From Betaproteobacteria bacterium (GTDB lineage: Bacteria; Pseudomonadota; Gammaproteobacteria; Burkholderiales; SG8-41), in NCBI GenBank assembly GCA_025363435.1, contig JANYDY010000115.1, positions 1 through 64,000 of the forward strand: a stretch of 64,000 nt of DNA. Direction: 5' to 3'. Positions within the stretch are counted from its first letter, which is position 1. Each line of letters starts with the position of its first letter. The position numbers were made by a program, and so were the translations under genes. Under the pieces are notes generated by a model. It saw only the letters and a list, made by a program, of their open reading frames with translations. It was not told where the DNA came from and did no database searches. Positions 1 through 8,558 of the stretch are shown one piece after another.

Positions 1-696
1 GCCGAGGCCGAGCAGGGCAGCCTCGCGCATTGCTTCGCCGCCGGTGACCACAAGGTTGCCGCGCACGTTTACCGGCGTGGCGCGGCCGCGCTGATTGAAA
101 TGCCAGACCGGGCCGTAATTGCTGATGATGCAGTTATGGTGGATGAGTTCGTCCGGTGTTTTCGGTTCGCCGTGGCGCTTCAGGTAGGCCGGCGAGGCGG
201 CGGTCACGCGCTGGCCGCGGTAGAGCGTGCGCGTCAGATAAATCGAATCGTTGAGGTCGCCGACCTGCACGGCGAGATCGAGGCCGCGCTCGATCAGGTT
301 GACCTGGCGGTCTTCGAAACTCAAATCGAGCAGGATGTTGGGGTAGCGCGCGTTGAATTCAGCCGCATGCGGCAGAAAGGTCAGGCGGCCGAACATGGTC
401 GGCATGACCATGCGCAAGCGCCCCTTCGGCGTTTCACGCGCGCCTTTCACCGACGATTCGGCGTCTTCGATGTCGTTGAGAATGCGCTGGCAGCGCGCAA
501 AAAATTCGCGGCCGTCGTCATTTAGCGCGAGTTTGCGTGTGGTGCGCACCAGCAACTGCACGCCGAGATCTTCTTCCAGGCGTGTCACTGCCTTGGCGAC
601 CGCCGAAACCGACACGCCGAGCTGGGTTGCGGCGGCGGTAAAGCTGCCGCTTTCCGCCACCCGCACGAAGGCCAGCATGGTCAACAGCTTGTTCAT
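1..696 (-). CDS. LysR-family transcriptional regulator (3' part outside window)
   Basis: The reverse strand is open from an ATG at 696 to the window edge, giving 232 codons with no stop, so the C-terminus is cut off. The first 60 residues form a LysR winged helix-turn-helix (MNKLLTMLAFVRVAESGSFT, then AATQLGVSVSAVAKAVTRLE). The rest is the start of a LysR substrate-binding domain with PKGRLRMVMPTMFG and HHNCIISNYGP stretches. It is divergent from the flavin reductase and catabolic genes beginning at 816, so a role as their regulator is likely by position. The effector is unknown. The family call is secure; the target is inference. Confidence 0.93.
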   Translation of the reverse strand, partial: MNKLLTMLAFVRVAESGSFTAAATQLGVSVSAVAKAVTRLEEDLGVQLLVRTTRKLALNDDGREFFARCQRILNDIEDAESSVKGARETPKGRLRMVMPTMFGRLTFLPHAAEFNARYPNILLDLSFEDRQVNLIERGLDLAVQVGDLNDSIYLTRTLYRGQRVTAASPAYLKRHGEPKTPDELIHHNCIISNYGPVWHFNQRGRATPVNVRGNLVVTGGEAMREAALLGLG

Positions 697-702
697 GCGG
701 CG

Positions 703-725
703 ATTATAGAAGAAATGGATATAAT
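703..725. promoter_or_regulatory. Divergent -10 elements between LysR gene and catabolic genes
   Basis: TATAAT occurs on the plus strand at 720-725 and on the minus strand at 708-703. The minus copy lies only 6 nt from the LysR start codon, so that transcript would be leaderless or nearly so. No good -35 hexamer is visible for either. A regulator bound here could control both directions. Confidence 0.4.
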
Positions 726-815
726 CATTTGCCGCTGCAAGTATTCTCGCCATTGACCCCGGTCAATACAATGCGTGGATACCTGAAGCGCTGCCTTGAA
801 ATCGATAGCGGACGC

Positions 816-1364
816 ATGAACAAAAACGTTGAATTGCGGGTTGCACCGGTCGCCGCCGAAGCGGACGCTTCGTCTGCGGCGTGCTCGATCGACCCGCGCG
901 AGCTGCGCCGCGCGCTGGCCGGCTTTCCCACCGGCGTTACCGTCGTCACCGCGGCCACTGCCGATGGCCGGCGCGCCGGTGTGACAGTCAACTCCTTTTG
1001 CTCGGTTTCGCTGGCGCCGCCGCTGTTGTTATGGTGTCTGTCGAAAAACGCGCCCAGTTGCAGCGTTTTTACCGAAGCGAGCCATTTCGCCATACATGTG
1101 CTGGCGGCGGATCAAATGCATTTGTCGAAGCGCTTCAGCAGCCCTGCCGCCGACAAGTTCGCCAATCTTGAATTCGACGTCGGGCTTGGCGGCGCCGCCG
1201 TGCTCGCCGGGGCGGTGGCCACGTTCGAATGCCGGTTGGCCCAGCAGCATGAGGGCGGCGACCATCTGATACTGGTCGGTGAAGTCGAGCGTTACTGTTA
1301 TTCGGGCCATCATCCGCTGCTGTTTCACGGCGGCGACTACGACATTCCGGCGCGGCGCAAGTAG
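816..1364 (+). CDS. Flavin reductase-like domain protein (FMN-binding)
   Basis: This 182-residue protein matches the flavin reductase-like fold used by small NAD(P)H:flavin oxidoreductases that feed FMNH2 or FADH2 to two-component monooxygenases. The family signature FPTGVTVVTA is near residue 40, followed by GVTVNSFCSVSLAPPLLLWCLSK, split here as GVTVNSFCSVSL and APPLLLWCLSK, and a C-terminal HHPLLFHGGDY motif. The start at 816 gives the normal family length; the frame is open 29 codons further upstream, but that part has no family resemblance. No partner oxygenase is adjacent; it leads a run of CoA-linked catabolic genes on the same strand, with a 124-base gap before the next. Confidence 0.85.
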   Translation: MNKNVELRVAPVAAEADASSAACSIDPRELRRALAGFPTGVTVVTAATADGRRAGVTVNSFCSVSLAPPLLLWCLSKNAPSCSVFTEASHFAIHVLAADQMHLSKRFSSPAADKFANLEFDVGLGGAAVLAGAVATFECRLAQQHEGGDHLILVGEVERYCYSGHHPLLFHGGDYDIPARRK

Positions 1365-1488
1365 CCCGCGTGTACCGTCGCCGGTTAACACGGCCGGCTT
1401 GCCGCACCACTACAACAACACATAACATTGCGGTCTTTCGCCGCCGCTATCGGCGGCGCTCATCGTTCATGCATGGAGGGAGCAAGAG

Positions 1489-2298
1489 ATGTTGATCGTC
1501 GATTCGCAGGTACATATCTGGAAAAACGGCACGCCGGTGGTGATCCATCGCCAGATTCCGCAATACACCGGGGACGACCTGCTGAAGGAAATGAAGGAAG
1601 GCGGCGTCGATGCTGCCGTGCTCTGTCCGCCGAGCTGGGATCCGCAGGCCAACGAAATCGCCGTTGAAGCGGCTGCTGCGCATCCGGACAAATTCTGCGT
1701 GCTCGGCGGTTTCGATCCGAAGGATCCTGCCAGTCGCACGCTCATCACCAGGTTAAGAGAGCAGCCAGGCATGGTCGGCCTGCGTTTCGCCTTCCTGCGC
1801 AAAGGCGAAGACACCTGGCTAACCGATGGCACCATGGACTGGGTATGGGCGGCTGCTGAAAAGGAGGGGCTGCCGGTGGCTTTGCTGGTGCCGGGGAAGC
1901 TGAAGAGCCTGGAAAAAATCGCGCAGAAGCACCCGGGGCTGAAACTTTTCATCGACCACATGGCGCGTGTGCGTCACACCGTCGACGACGCAGCCTTCGC
2001 CGATCTCGACGAATTGCTTGGTCTTGCCAGATATCCGAATGTCGCGGTCAAGGCTTCCGGCGCGCCGAGTTATTCGAGCGACGTGTATCCCTATCGCAAT
2101 ATTCATCCTTACATCAAACGCATTTTTGAAAGCTTCGGTCCGCAACGCACGTTCTGGGGCACCGACATCACGCGCATGCCGTGCAGCTATCGCCAGTGCG
2201 TGACCATGTACACCGAAGAAATGCCCTGGCTCAAAGGACGCGACCTCGAGTGGGTGATGGGCCGCGCGATCTGCGACTTCCTCAACTGGAAGCGCTAG
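1489..2298 (+). CDS. Amidohydrolase-family protein (amidohydrolase 2 type)
   Basis: A 269-residue TIM-barrel hydrolase of the metal-dependent amidohydrolase 2 group, which includes lactonases, decarboxylases and hydrolases of cyclic acids. The N-terminus reads DSQVHIW, so the first histidine of the usual HxH metal motif is glutamine. FIDHMAR near residue 155 and FWGTDITRMP near residue 222 supply the expected His and Asp. A strong GGAGG ribosome site precedes the ATG. It sits 20 nt upstream of an acyl-CoA ligase gene, suggesting that it prepares an acid for CoA activation. Substrate unknown. Confidence 0.82.
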   Translation: MLIVDSQVHIWKNGTPVVIHRQIPQYTGDDLLKEMKEGGVDAAVLCPPSWDPQANEIAVEAAAAHPDKFCVLGGFDPKDPASRTLITRLREQPGMVGLRFAFLRKGEDTWLTDGTMDWVWAAAEKEGLPVALLVPGKLKSLEKIAQKHPGLKLFIDHMARVRHTVDDAAFADLDELLGLARYPNVAVKASGAPSYSSDVYPYRNIHPYIKRIFESFGPQRTFWGTDITRMPCSYRQCVTMYTEEMPWLKGRDLEWVMGRAICDFLNWKR

Positions 2299-2318
2299 CG
2301 GACTGAAACGGGGCGGGT

Positions 2319-4448
2319 ATGCGCAAGGACCTCGAGCGGTTTTTTAATCCGCGTTCCATCGCCGTCGTCGGCGCGTCGCAGGATCTCATCACCATCAGCG
2401 GCCAGCCGCTGCAACATCTGGTTTCGCACGGCTATGCCGGCAAACTTTATCCGGTGAATCCGAAGTATCAAGAGGTGCTCGGCGTCAAATGTTACGCGTC
2501 GATAGACGCGCTGCCGGAAACGCCGGACCTCGTGCTGGTGCTGATCAATGCCGCGCGCGTCGCCGGTCTTTTGCGCGACTGCGGCAAGCGCGGTGTGCCG
2601 TACGCGATCGTGTTCAGTTCCGGTTATTCCGAAGTCGGCGGCAAAGGCATCGAGATGCAACGCGAACTTGCGGCGCTTGCCGCCGAGTTCAATATGGGCA
2701 TCATCGGGCCGAATTGCCAGGGCATGATCAATGTCGCCTCTAACGTGTATGCCGGTTTCGGTTCGGTGTTTTTTGCCGGCTACGACGCCGGTGCGGTCAG
2801 CATGGTGTCGCAAAGCGGCGGCTTCGGTTTTTCGGTGATGAATCTGGCGTCGAAGGACGGCGGCGTGAATTTCCGCCAGATGGTGACCACCGGCAACGAA
2901 ATCGGTGTGAGCACACTCGATTTCATCGAATACTTTATCGACGACGCAAAAACCGATGTCATTGCCGGTTACATCGAAGGCTTGAAGGACGCGCGGCGCC
3001 TCGTCGATGTCGGTCGTAAAGCGCTGGCGAAAAAGAAACCGATACTGGCGTGGAAGGTCGGCAATACTCCGCAGGGACAACGCGCCGCTGCGTCGCACAC
3101 CGCCAATCTCGGCGGCGCGATGGCGCTGTACCAGGCGGCGTTCAAACAGACCGGCATCATTCAGGTCGAAGACATTCAGGACGTGGTCGATTACAGCCGC
3201 GCATTCCGCTGCGGCAAGCTGCCCAAAGGCAATCGTGTTGCCATCATTACGGTGTCGGGCGGCGCCGGCATCCTGATGACCGACGAATGCGTGGCGCGCG
3301 GCATGCAGGTACCGCAGTTGTCGGCAGCGACCACGGAAAAACTGAAAACCATCGTGCCGTCGTTCGGTTCTATCCTGAATCCGGTCGATGTCACGGCGGC
3401 GATTTTCAACGATCTTTCCCTGATCCGGCGCACGTTGCAGGCGATACTCGACGACCCCAACATCGATGCGATTGCGATGATCAACGCCTCGCTGCAGGGC
3501 GATCTGGCGGCGAACATTGCGTCCGAGATCACGGAAATTGCGCAACACAGCGACAAGCCGTTATTCCTGGCGTGGAGCGCGCGCGATGAGCTGGCGCGCG
3601 ACGCCTACGCCAAACTCGACGCACTGAAGATTCCGCATTACAAATCGCCGGTGCGTTGCGGCCGCGCACTGGCGGCGTTGTCGTCGTATGCCGAGGCCTT
3701 GCGTCGCGAAGACATACGCTTGAAGGAAAGCGCGCCGGTGTTGTCGGTCGCTGGCGTGCAAACACTGCTGGCGGACCGCAGCGACGATCTGTCCGAGCAC
3801 GCGGCCAAGCGGGTGCTGGCAGCCTACGGCATCGGTGTGACGCGTGAAACGCTGGCGACGAGCGCCGCAGAGGCGGCCGTGGCGGCGCGCGCGATCGGTT
3901 ATCCGGTTGTATTGAAAGTGCAGTCGCCGGAGATTCCGCACAAGACCGAAGCGCGCGCAGTAAAACTCGGCGTTGATTCCGATGCGGCGGTTGCCGCGGC
4001 TTTCGACGAGATCATGCGGAATGCGCGTGCTTATAAAGCGGATGTGCGCATCGAAGGCGTGCTGGTGCAGGAAATGGTCGACGGCGGCATCGAGGCGATA
4101 CTCGGTGTGACCAACGATCCGCTGTTCGGACCGGCGGTGATGTTCGGTCTTGGCGGCATCTTTGCCGAAGTGCTCAAAGACGTGTCCTTTCGTCTGGCGC
4201 CGGTGACCAAATCGGTCGCGCTGGAAATGATTGATGAAATCAAGGGTGTCGCGGTACTGAACGGTGCGCGCGGCGCGGCGCCCGCCGATATCGAAGCGCT
4301 GGCCGATGCAATCGTGCGCGTTGCGGCGATGGCGGTCGATCTGGAAAATTGCATGGCCGAACTCGACATCAACCCGCTGTTCGTGCTTCCGCAGGGGCGC
4401 GGCGTCAAGGCCGGCGATGCGTTGATTAAGTCGTGGCAAAAATCGTGA
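2319..4448 (+). CDS. NDP-forming acyl-CoA ligase (acetyl-CoA synthetase ADP-forming family)
   Basis: At 709 residues it joins the alpha and beta parts of NDP-forming acyl-CoA ligases. An N-terminal CoA-binding Rossmann domain (FFNPRSIAVVGASQD, about residues 8-22) is followed by two succinyl-CoA ligase-like domains (GPNCQG; SQSGGFGFSVMN; AAASHTANLGGA with the candidate phosphohistidine near residue 260) and an ATP-grasp domain from about residue 490 (GYPVVLKVQSPEIPHKTEA; VLVQEMVDGG; GLGGIFAE). These enzymes interconvert an acid, CoA and ATP with acyl-CoA, ADP and phosphate. It lies between an amidohydrolase and an acyl-CoA dehydrogenase on one strand, consistent with activation of a carboxylic acid for degradation. 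The family call is secure; the acyl group is unknown. Confidence 0.9.
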   Translation: MRKDLERFFNPRSIAVVGASQDLITISGQPLQHLVSHGYAGKLYPVNPKYQEVLGVKCYASIDALPETPDLVLVLINAARVAGLLRDCGKRGVPYAIVFSSGYSEVGGKGIEMQRELAALAAEFNMGIIGPNCQGMINVASNVYAGFGSVFFAGYDAGAVSMVSQSGGFGFSVMNLASKDGGVNFRQMVTTGNEIGVSTLDFIEYFIDDAKTDVIAGYIEGLKDARRLVDVGRKALAKKKPILAWKVGNTPQGQRAAASHTANLGGAMALYQAAFKQTGIIQVEDIQDVVDYSRAFRCGKLPKGNRVAIITVSGGAGILMTDECVARGMQVPQLSAATTEKLKTIVPSFGSILNPVDVTAAIFNDLSLIRRTLQAILDDPNIDAIAMINASLQGDLAANIASEITEIAQHSDKPLFLAWSARDELARDAYAKLDALKIPHYKSPVRCGRALAALSSYAEALRREDIRLKESAPVLSVAGVQTLLADRSDDLSEHAAKRVLAAYGIGVTRETLATSAAEAAVAARAIGYPVVLKVQSPEIPHKTEARAVKLGVDSDAAVAAAFDEIMRNARAYKADVRIEGVLVQEMVDGGIEAILGVTNDPLFGPAVMFGLGGIFAEVLKDVSFRLAPVTKSVALEMIDEIKGVAVLNGARGAAPADIEALADAIVRVAAMAVDLENCMAELDINPLFVLPQGRGVKAGDALIKSWQKS

Positions 4449-4505
4449 CCGCAGAAATGCTGCGGAAATGTGAAAATGCGGGCTGACTGAATTTCCGGAG
4501 TGCCA

Positions 4506-5642
4506 ATGCAACTCAAGCCTGAAGTGCAATCGCTGTGCGACGAAATCCGGCGTTTTCTTGCCAAAGAGGTCGATCCGCGCGCGCTTGAGATCGAAGAGAG
4601 CGATGCGATTCCGGCCGATCTGCACAAGAAGGCCTGCGAGCTCGGCTTGTTCGGGCTGACCATACCCGAGCAATACGGCGGCATCGGCCTCGATCTCGCC
4701 GGCAAGTGCGCGGTCGAGGAAGTGATGGGGCTCACGCATTACGGATTCGCCACCGTGATCGGTAATCATACGGGTATCAGCTCGACCGGTATCGTCGCGC
4801 TCGGCAATGAAGCGCAAAAGAAAAAATATCTGCCGCGCATGGCTACCGGCGAATGGGTCGGTTGTTTTGCATTGACGGAAGCGGAGGCCGGCTCCGATCC
4901 GGCGGCGTTGCGCACCACTGCGGTGAAGAAGGGCGACCGCTGGGTCATCAACGGCGAAAAAATCTACATCACCAACGCGCCGCAAGCCGGGGTGTTCACC
5001 GTGATGGCGGCGACCGACAAAGCGAAAGGCGTTAAAGGCATTTCCGCCTTCATCGTCGAGCGCGGTTTCAAGGGGCTCACGGTCGGCCCGAACGAGGTGA
5101 AAATGGGCATGCGCGGCTGCAATACGGCGCCGGTGTCCTTCGTCGATTGCGAAGTGCCGGCGGAAAACATGCTCGGCCCCGAAGGCATGGGTTTCGTGCA
5201 GGCGCTGAAGACACTGACGCAGGGCCGCGTCACGCTGGCGTCGCGCTGCCTCGGCATGATGGACAAGCTAATTGCGAAAAGCGCCGAACACATGAAGCTG
5301 CGCACGCAGGGCGGACACAAGCTCGCCGAATACCAGGGCCTGCAATGGATGCTTGCCGACATGGCGGTGCAGCGTGACGCGGCAAGATTGTTGACCTATC
5401 GCGGTATCGAAACGCTGATGAGCGGCGAGCGCGGATCATCCGAGGCGGCGATGGCCAAACTCGCGGCGACCGAGGCGCTCGGGCGCGTCGTCGATGCGGC
5501 GGTGCAGATCCACGGCGGCATGGGTTATATGCGCGAGGCCGGCATCGAAACGGTGTTTCGCGATGCGCGCGTCACGCGCATTTACGAAGGCACCTCTGAA
5601 ATTCAGCGCAATATCATCGCGCGCGAATTGTTGAAAGACTAA
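4506..5642 (+). CDS. Acyl-CoA dehydrogenase
   Basis: A 378-residue FAD-dependent acyl-CoA dehydrogenase of normal length. The N-terminal helical domain is followed by CFALTEAEAGSDPAALRTTA (flavin and substrate contacts, about residue 120), QIHGGMGYM, and the C-terminal YEGTSEIQRNIIARELL with the likely catalytic Glu. It would introduce an alpha,beta double bond into an acyl-CoA and pass electrons to ETF. The ATG at 4506 is preferred because GGAG at 4497-4500 lies 5 nt upstream; a GTG at 4500 is in frame. Together with the upstream ligase and downstream SDR it forms a beta-oxidation-like set. Confidence 0.93.
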   Translation: MQLKPEVQSLCDEIRRFLAKEVDPRALEIEESDAIPADLHKKACELGLFGLTIPEQYGGIGLDLAGKCAVEEVMGLTHYGFATVIGNHTGISSTGIVALGNEAQKKKYLPRMATGEWVGCFALTEAEAGSDPAALRTTAVKKGDRWVINGEKIYITNAPQAGVFTVMAATDKAKGVKGISAFIVERGFKGLTVGPNEVKMGMRGCNTAPVSFVDCEVPAENMLGPEGMGFVQALKTLTQGRVTLASRCLGMMDKLIAKSAEHMKLRTQGGHKLAEYQGLQWMLADMAVQRDAARLLTYRGIETLMSGERGSSEAAMAKLAATEALGRVVDAAVQIHGGMGYMREAGIETVFRDARVTRIYEGTSEIQRNIIARELLKD

Positions 5643-5676
5643 CAGCGGCGACAAGAAATTTTTGAAAGGAACTACT

Positions 5677-6453
5677 GTGGCAACCGTTAAACAACTGATG
5701 AATCTCGAAGGCCGCGTCGGTGTCGTCACCGGCGGCGCCACCGGGCTTGGCCTGCAGATGGCGACCGCGCTGGCCGAAGCCGGCGCCAACGTTGTGATCT
5801 GCTCGCGCAAGCTCGAAAATTGCGAAGAAGCCGCTCATGCCATCGAAAAGCTCGGCGTCAAAGCGCTGGCCTATGGTTGTGATGTGACCAAACCGGATCA
5901 AGTCGAGGCGTTGAAAGACGCGACGCTGAAAAAATTCGGGCGCGTCGATGCGCTGATCAACAATGCCGGCCGCGCGTGGGTGGCGCCGGTCGAAGAAATG
6001 CCGCTGGAGCGCTGGCAGCAGGTGCTCGATCTGAACATCACGGCGCCGTTTTTATGCGCGCAGGCTTTTGGCCGCGAAATGATCAAAGCCAAAAAGGGCA
6101 AGATCATCAATATCGCCTCGATCGCCGGGCTGGTTGGACGCAACCCGAAAAACTACAACTCGATTGCTTATGGCACGAGCAAAGGCGCGCTGGTTAACTT
6201 CACGCGTGATCTGGCGGTGAAGTGGGCGCAGCACAATATTCAAGTCAATGCGATCTGTCCGGGATTTTTTGTGACGCCGATCAACGTCAAGATGTTCGAC
6301 AAGGTGAGCGAGCAGATCATCGGCGAGATTCCACTCGGGCGCACCGGCGGCGAAGACGATCTCAAGGGCCTCGTAGTTGTGCTCGCGTCAGACGCTTCGA
6401 ATTTCATGACCGGAACGGTGATTCCGGTGGATGGCGGCACGACAGCGTGGTGA
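5677..6453 (+). CDS. Short-chain dehydrogenase/reductase (SDR)
   Basis: A classical SDR of 258 residues. The NAD(P)-binding TGGATGLGLQMATALAEAGA lies near residue 20, the NNAG motif near residue 93, and the catalytic set includes Ser in NIASIAG and the YGTSK motif near residue 172. The C-terminus MTGTVIPVDGG is typical. The GTG start at 5677 is chosen because AAAGGA at 5665-5670 is correctly spaced. Its position right after an acyl-CoA dehydrogenase suggests a 3-hydroxyacyl-CoA or related alcohol dehydrogenase step, though SDR substrates cannot be read from sequence. Confidence 0.9.
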   Translation: MATVKQLMNLEGRVGVVTGGATGLGLQMATALAEAGANVVICSRKLENCEEAAHAIEKLGVKALAYGCDVTKPDQVEALKDATLKKFGRVDALINNAGRAWVAPVEEMPLERWQQVLDLNITAPFLCAQAFGREMIKAKKGKIINIASIAGLVGRNPKNYNSIAYGTSKGALVNFTRDLAVKWAQHNIQVNAICPGFFVTPINVKMFDKVSEQIIGEIPLGRTGGEDDLKGLVVVLASDASNFMTGTVIPVDGGTTAW

Positions 6454-6469
6454 AAAGCGGCGCTGTCGA

Positions 6470-7027
6470 CTAGCTGCCGCGGTTTCTACCCTGCTGCCAG
6501 AGCACATCGCTGCGGTCGGCATGGGCGTTGAGCGCACGCGCAATTACAAACAGCAGGTCTGACAGCCGGTTGAGGTACTGCAGCATGGCTGCCGGTTGCG
6601 CGGCTTCGGCGTTGAGTGCAACCAGACGGCGTTCGGCGCGCCGGCAGCTTGTTCTGGCGAGGTGTGCGAGCGCAGCGGCGCGCGTGCCGCCGGGCAAAAT
6701 AAAGTCTTTGAGCGGCGACAGTTTTGTATTGAGAGCTGTGATCGCATCGTCGAGGCGGCGACAGTGCGCTTCGCTTATGATGGTGTGGCCGGGAACGCTC
6801 AGTTCGCCGCCGAGATCAAAGAGGTCGTGTTGCACGCCGTCGAGGCAGTCGCGTAATGCAGCCGGCATTTCTTCGGTGAGCAACAGCCCCAGCGTGGTGT
6901 TCAGTTCATCAACCGCGCCCAGTGTTTCGATGCGCGGCGCCGATTTCGCAAGGCGTGTGCCGTTGGCGAGCCCGGTGCTGCCGTCGTCGCCGGTGCGCGT
7001 TACGATTTTTGTCAATCGATTGGCCAT
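6470..7027 (-). CDS. ATP:cob(I)alamin adenosyltransferase, PduO type
   Basis: This 185-residue protein has the PduO-type ATP-binding N-terminus TRTGDDGSTGLANG (residues 11-24) and the later helical motifs LPGGTRAAALAHLARTSCRR and YLNRLSDLLFVIAR. It transfers the adenosyl group of ATP to cob(I)alamin, making coenzyme B12 for mutases and eliminases. It is convergent with the SDR gene and separate from it by 16 bases. No cobalamin-dependent enzyme is encoded in this window, so its client must lie elsewhere. Confidence 0.93.
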   Translation of the reverse strand: MANRLTKIVTRTGDDGSTGLANGTRLAKSAPRIETLGAVDELNTTLGLLLTEEMPAALRDCLDGVQHDLFDLGGELSVPGHTIISEAHCRRLDDAITALNTKLSPLKDFILPGGTRAAALAHLARTSCRRAERRLVALNAEAAQPAAMLQYLNRLSDLLFVIARALNAHADRSDVLWQQGRNRGS

Positions 7028-7126
7028 GGCGGATTATACGTCGCAGCGTGAGCGACAGCGGTGCGGGTCATCTGCAAGTAGAATATCGTTTCCAGCCGCG
7101 TGATTGTGCCCGGCGTTACGGTCCCC

Positions 7127-8068
7127 ATGAATAAAACAGGTTTTACATACGACCGGACGGCAATTTTCTGCGTCCTTTTTTTCTGCGCGCTGCCGGCAAT
7201 GGCAGCCGCGCCGGGCGGCGAGGTGGCGTGGTGGTGGTGGCCGCTGGCGCTGTTCTGTCTGTGTTTTGTGCTCGGCATGATTGCGGTGCCGGCGGGTGTC
7301 GGTGGCGGCGTCTTGTTTGTACCGCTGGTCGGCGGATTTTTTCCGTTTCATCTCGATTTTGTGCGCAGCGCGGGATTGCTGGTTGCGCTTGCCGGTGCGC
7401 TTGCGGCCGGGCCGGGGTTGTTGCGCGCCGGTCTTGCCGATCTGCGTCTGGCTTTGCCGCTCGCGCTGGTGGCGTCCGCCACGTCGATTGTCGGCGCGCT
7501 GGTGGGGTTGGCCTTGCCGGTGGCGATGGTGCAGACGGCGCTCGGCATTGCAATTTTGTGCATCGTCGTCGTCATGTGGTCGGCGCAGCGTTCGGAATTT
7601 CCTCTGGTTGAAAAATCCGACTGGTTATCGCAGGCGCTGCGCATACACGGCGTGTTTCATGACGCCTCGCGCGGGCGTGCGATCGAATGGCGCGTGCATC
7701 GAACGCCGCTGGGGATAGTCCTGTTCGCTTTCATCGGCTTGCTGGCCGGCATGTTCGGGCTCGGCGCCGGCTGGGCCAATGTGCCGGCGCTGAATCTCGT
7801 CATGGGCGTGCCGCTGCGCCTGTCTGCGGGTACCAGCGGTTTGATCCTGACTATCGTTGATACGTCGGCGGCCTGGGTTTACATCAACAAGGGCGCGCTG
7901 CTGGCAATCGTTGCCGCACCGTCCGTCATCGGCATGATGCTGGGCGCGCGCATCGGCGCGCGGCTGTTGCAGATTGTCGATGCGGCAATCATTCGCCGCA
8001 TGGTCATCGCTATTCTGGTGTTTGCCGGCCTGCGCGCGCTCGGCCAGGGCACAGGAATCTGGACATGA
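7127..8068 (+). CDS. TauE/SafE-family membrane permease
   Basis: A 313-residue polytopic membrane protein of the TauE/SafE (DUF81) family, whose members are linked to export or uptake of sulfite, sulfonates and other anions. Characteristic pieces are GVGGGVLFVPLVGGFFPF near residue 60 and the second-half repeat IGLLAGMFGLGAGWANVPAL near residue 205. About seven or eight hydrophobic segments are present. It overlaps the next gene by four bases (ATGA), implying translational coupling. The ATG at 7127 is used; a GTG 27 nt upstream is in frame and neither has a clear ribosome site. Substrate is unknown. Confidence 0.85.
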   Translation: MNKTGFTYDRTAIFCVLFFCALPAMAAAPGGEVAWWWWPLALFCLCFVLGMIAVPAGVGGGVLFVPLVGGFFPFHLDFVRSAGLLVALAGALAAGPGLLRAGLADLRLALPLALVASATSIVGALVGLALPVAMVQTALGIAILCIVVVMWSAQRSEFPLVEKSDWLSQALRIHGVFHDASRGRAIEWRVHRTPLGIVLFAFIGLLAGMFGLGAGWANVPALNLVMGVPLRLSAGTSGLILTIVDTSAAWVYINKGALLAIVAAPSVIGMMLGARIGARLLQIVDAAIIRRMVIAILVFAGLRALGQGTGIWT

Positions 8069-8478
8069 GCGAAGCAGACGCACGAATTTCGCCGGTGCAA
8101 CGGCGTTTTGCCGCAGTACTGGAAACCGGCATGCGTTTCGGCCTGGCACTGCTGGCGCTGGGCCTCGTCGCTTATGTTGCAGGCTGGGTGCCGACGGCGG
8201 TGCCGCTGCAATCGCTGCCGCAATACTGGAGCATGCCGGTTGCCGACTATCATCGCGCCACCGGCGCGCCGGACGGCTGGGGCTGGCTCGCGCATTTCGG
8301 CGCCGGCGAAACACTGCCGATGGCCGGTATTGCGGTGCTGTGTAGTGCCGCGCTGCTGGCGATTATTGTGCTGCTCATCGCGAGCGTGAAGCGCCGGGAC
8401 TGGGCCTACGTTGCAATCGCATCGCTTGAAATTGCGGTGCTGCTGCTGGCCGCGTCCGGCGTGCTGACCGCGCATTAA
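8065..8478 (+). CDS. DUF1634-like membrane protein
   Basis: A 137-residue protein with three hydrophobic segments (about residues 26-45, 84-105 and 115-133), starting within the stop codon of the TauE-family gene. Small DUF1634 proteins are commonly encoded directly after TauE/SafE permeases and presumably form part of the transporter. The coupling and topology support this reading; the specific family assignment is by context and resemblance, not a search. Confidence 0.65.
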   Translation: MSEADARISPVQRRFAAVLETGMRFGLALLALGLVAYVAGWVPTAVPLQSLPQYWSMPVADYHRATGAPDGWGWLAHFGAGETLPMAGIAVLCSAALLAIIVLLIASVKRRDWAYVAIASLEIAVLLLAASGVLTAH

Positions 8479-8517
8479 AAGCGCTGCCCGCCCGGCGGCA
8501 AAATCGGCAAATTACGG

Positions 8518-8523
8518 TATAAT
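8518..8523 (+). promoter_or_regulatory. Likely -10 element for the cytochrome pair
   Basis: A perfect TATAAT lies 35 nt upstream of the first cytochrome start. No convincing -35 is seen. It would give a short leader carrying the GGGGAAAG ribosome site at about 8544-8551. Confidence 0.5.
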
Positions 8524-8558
8524 TCCGCGGGTTTAGCGACTTCGGGGAAAGAAAAACA

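Noticed and set aside
2295..3548. Long minus-strand ORF of 417 codons
   Set aside because: It lies fully antisense to the acyl-CoA ligase, whose domains are clear; the protein is Arg/His/Asp-rich without any family motif, as expected for a GC-rich shadow frame.
3561..4985. Long minus-strand ORF of 474 codons
   Set aside because: Antisense to the acyl-CoA ligase and acyl-CoA dehydrogenase, with composition typical of a shadow frame and no motif.
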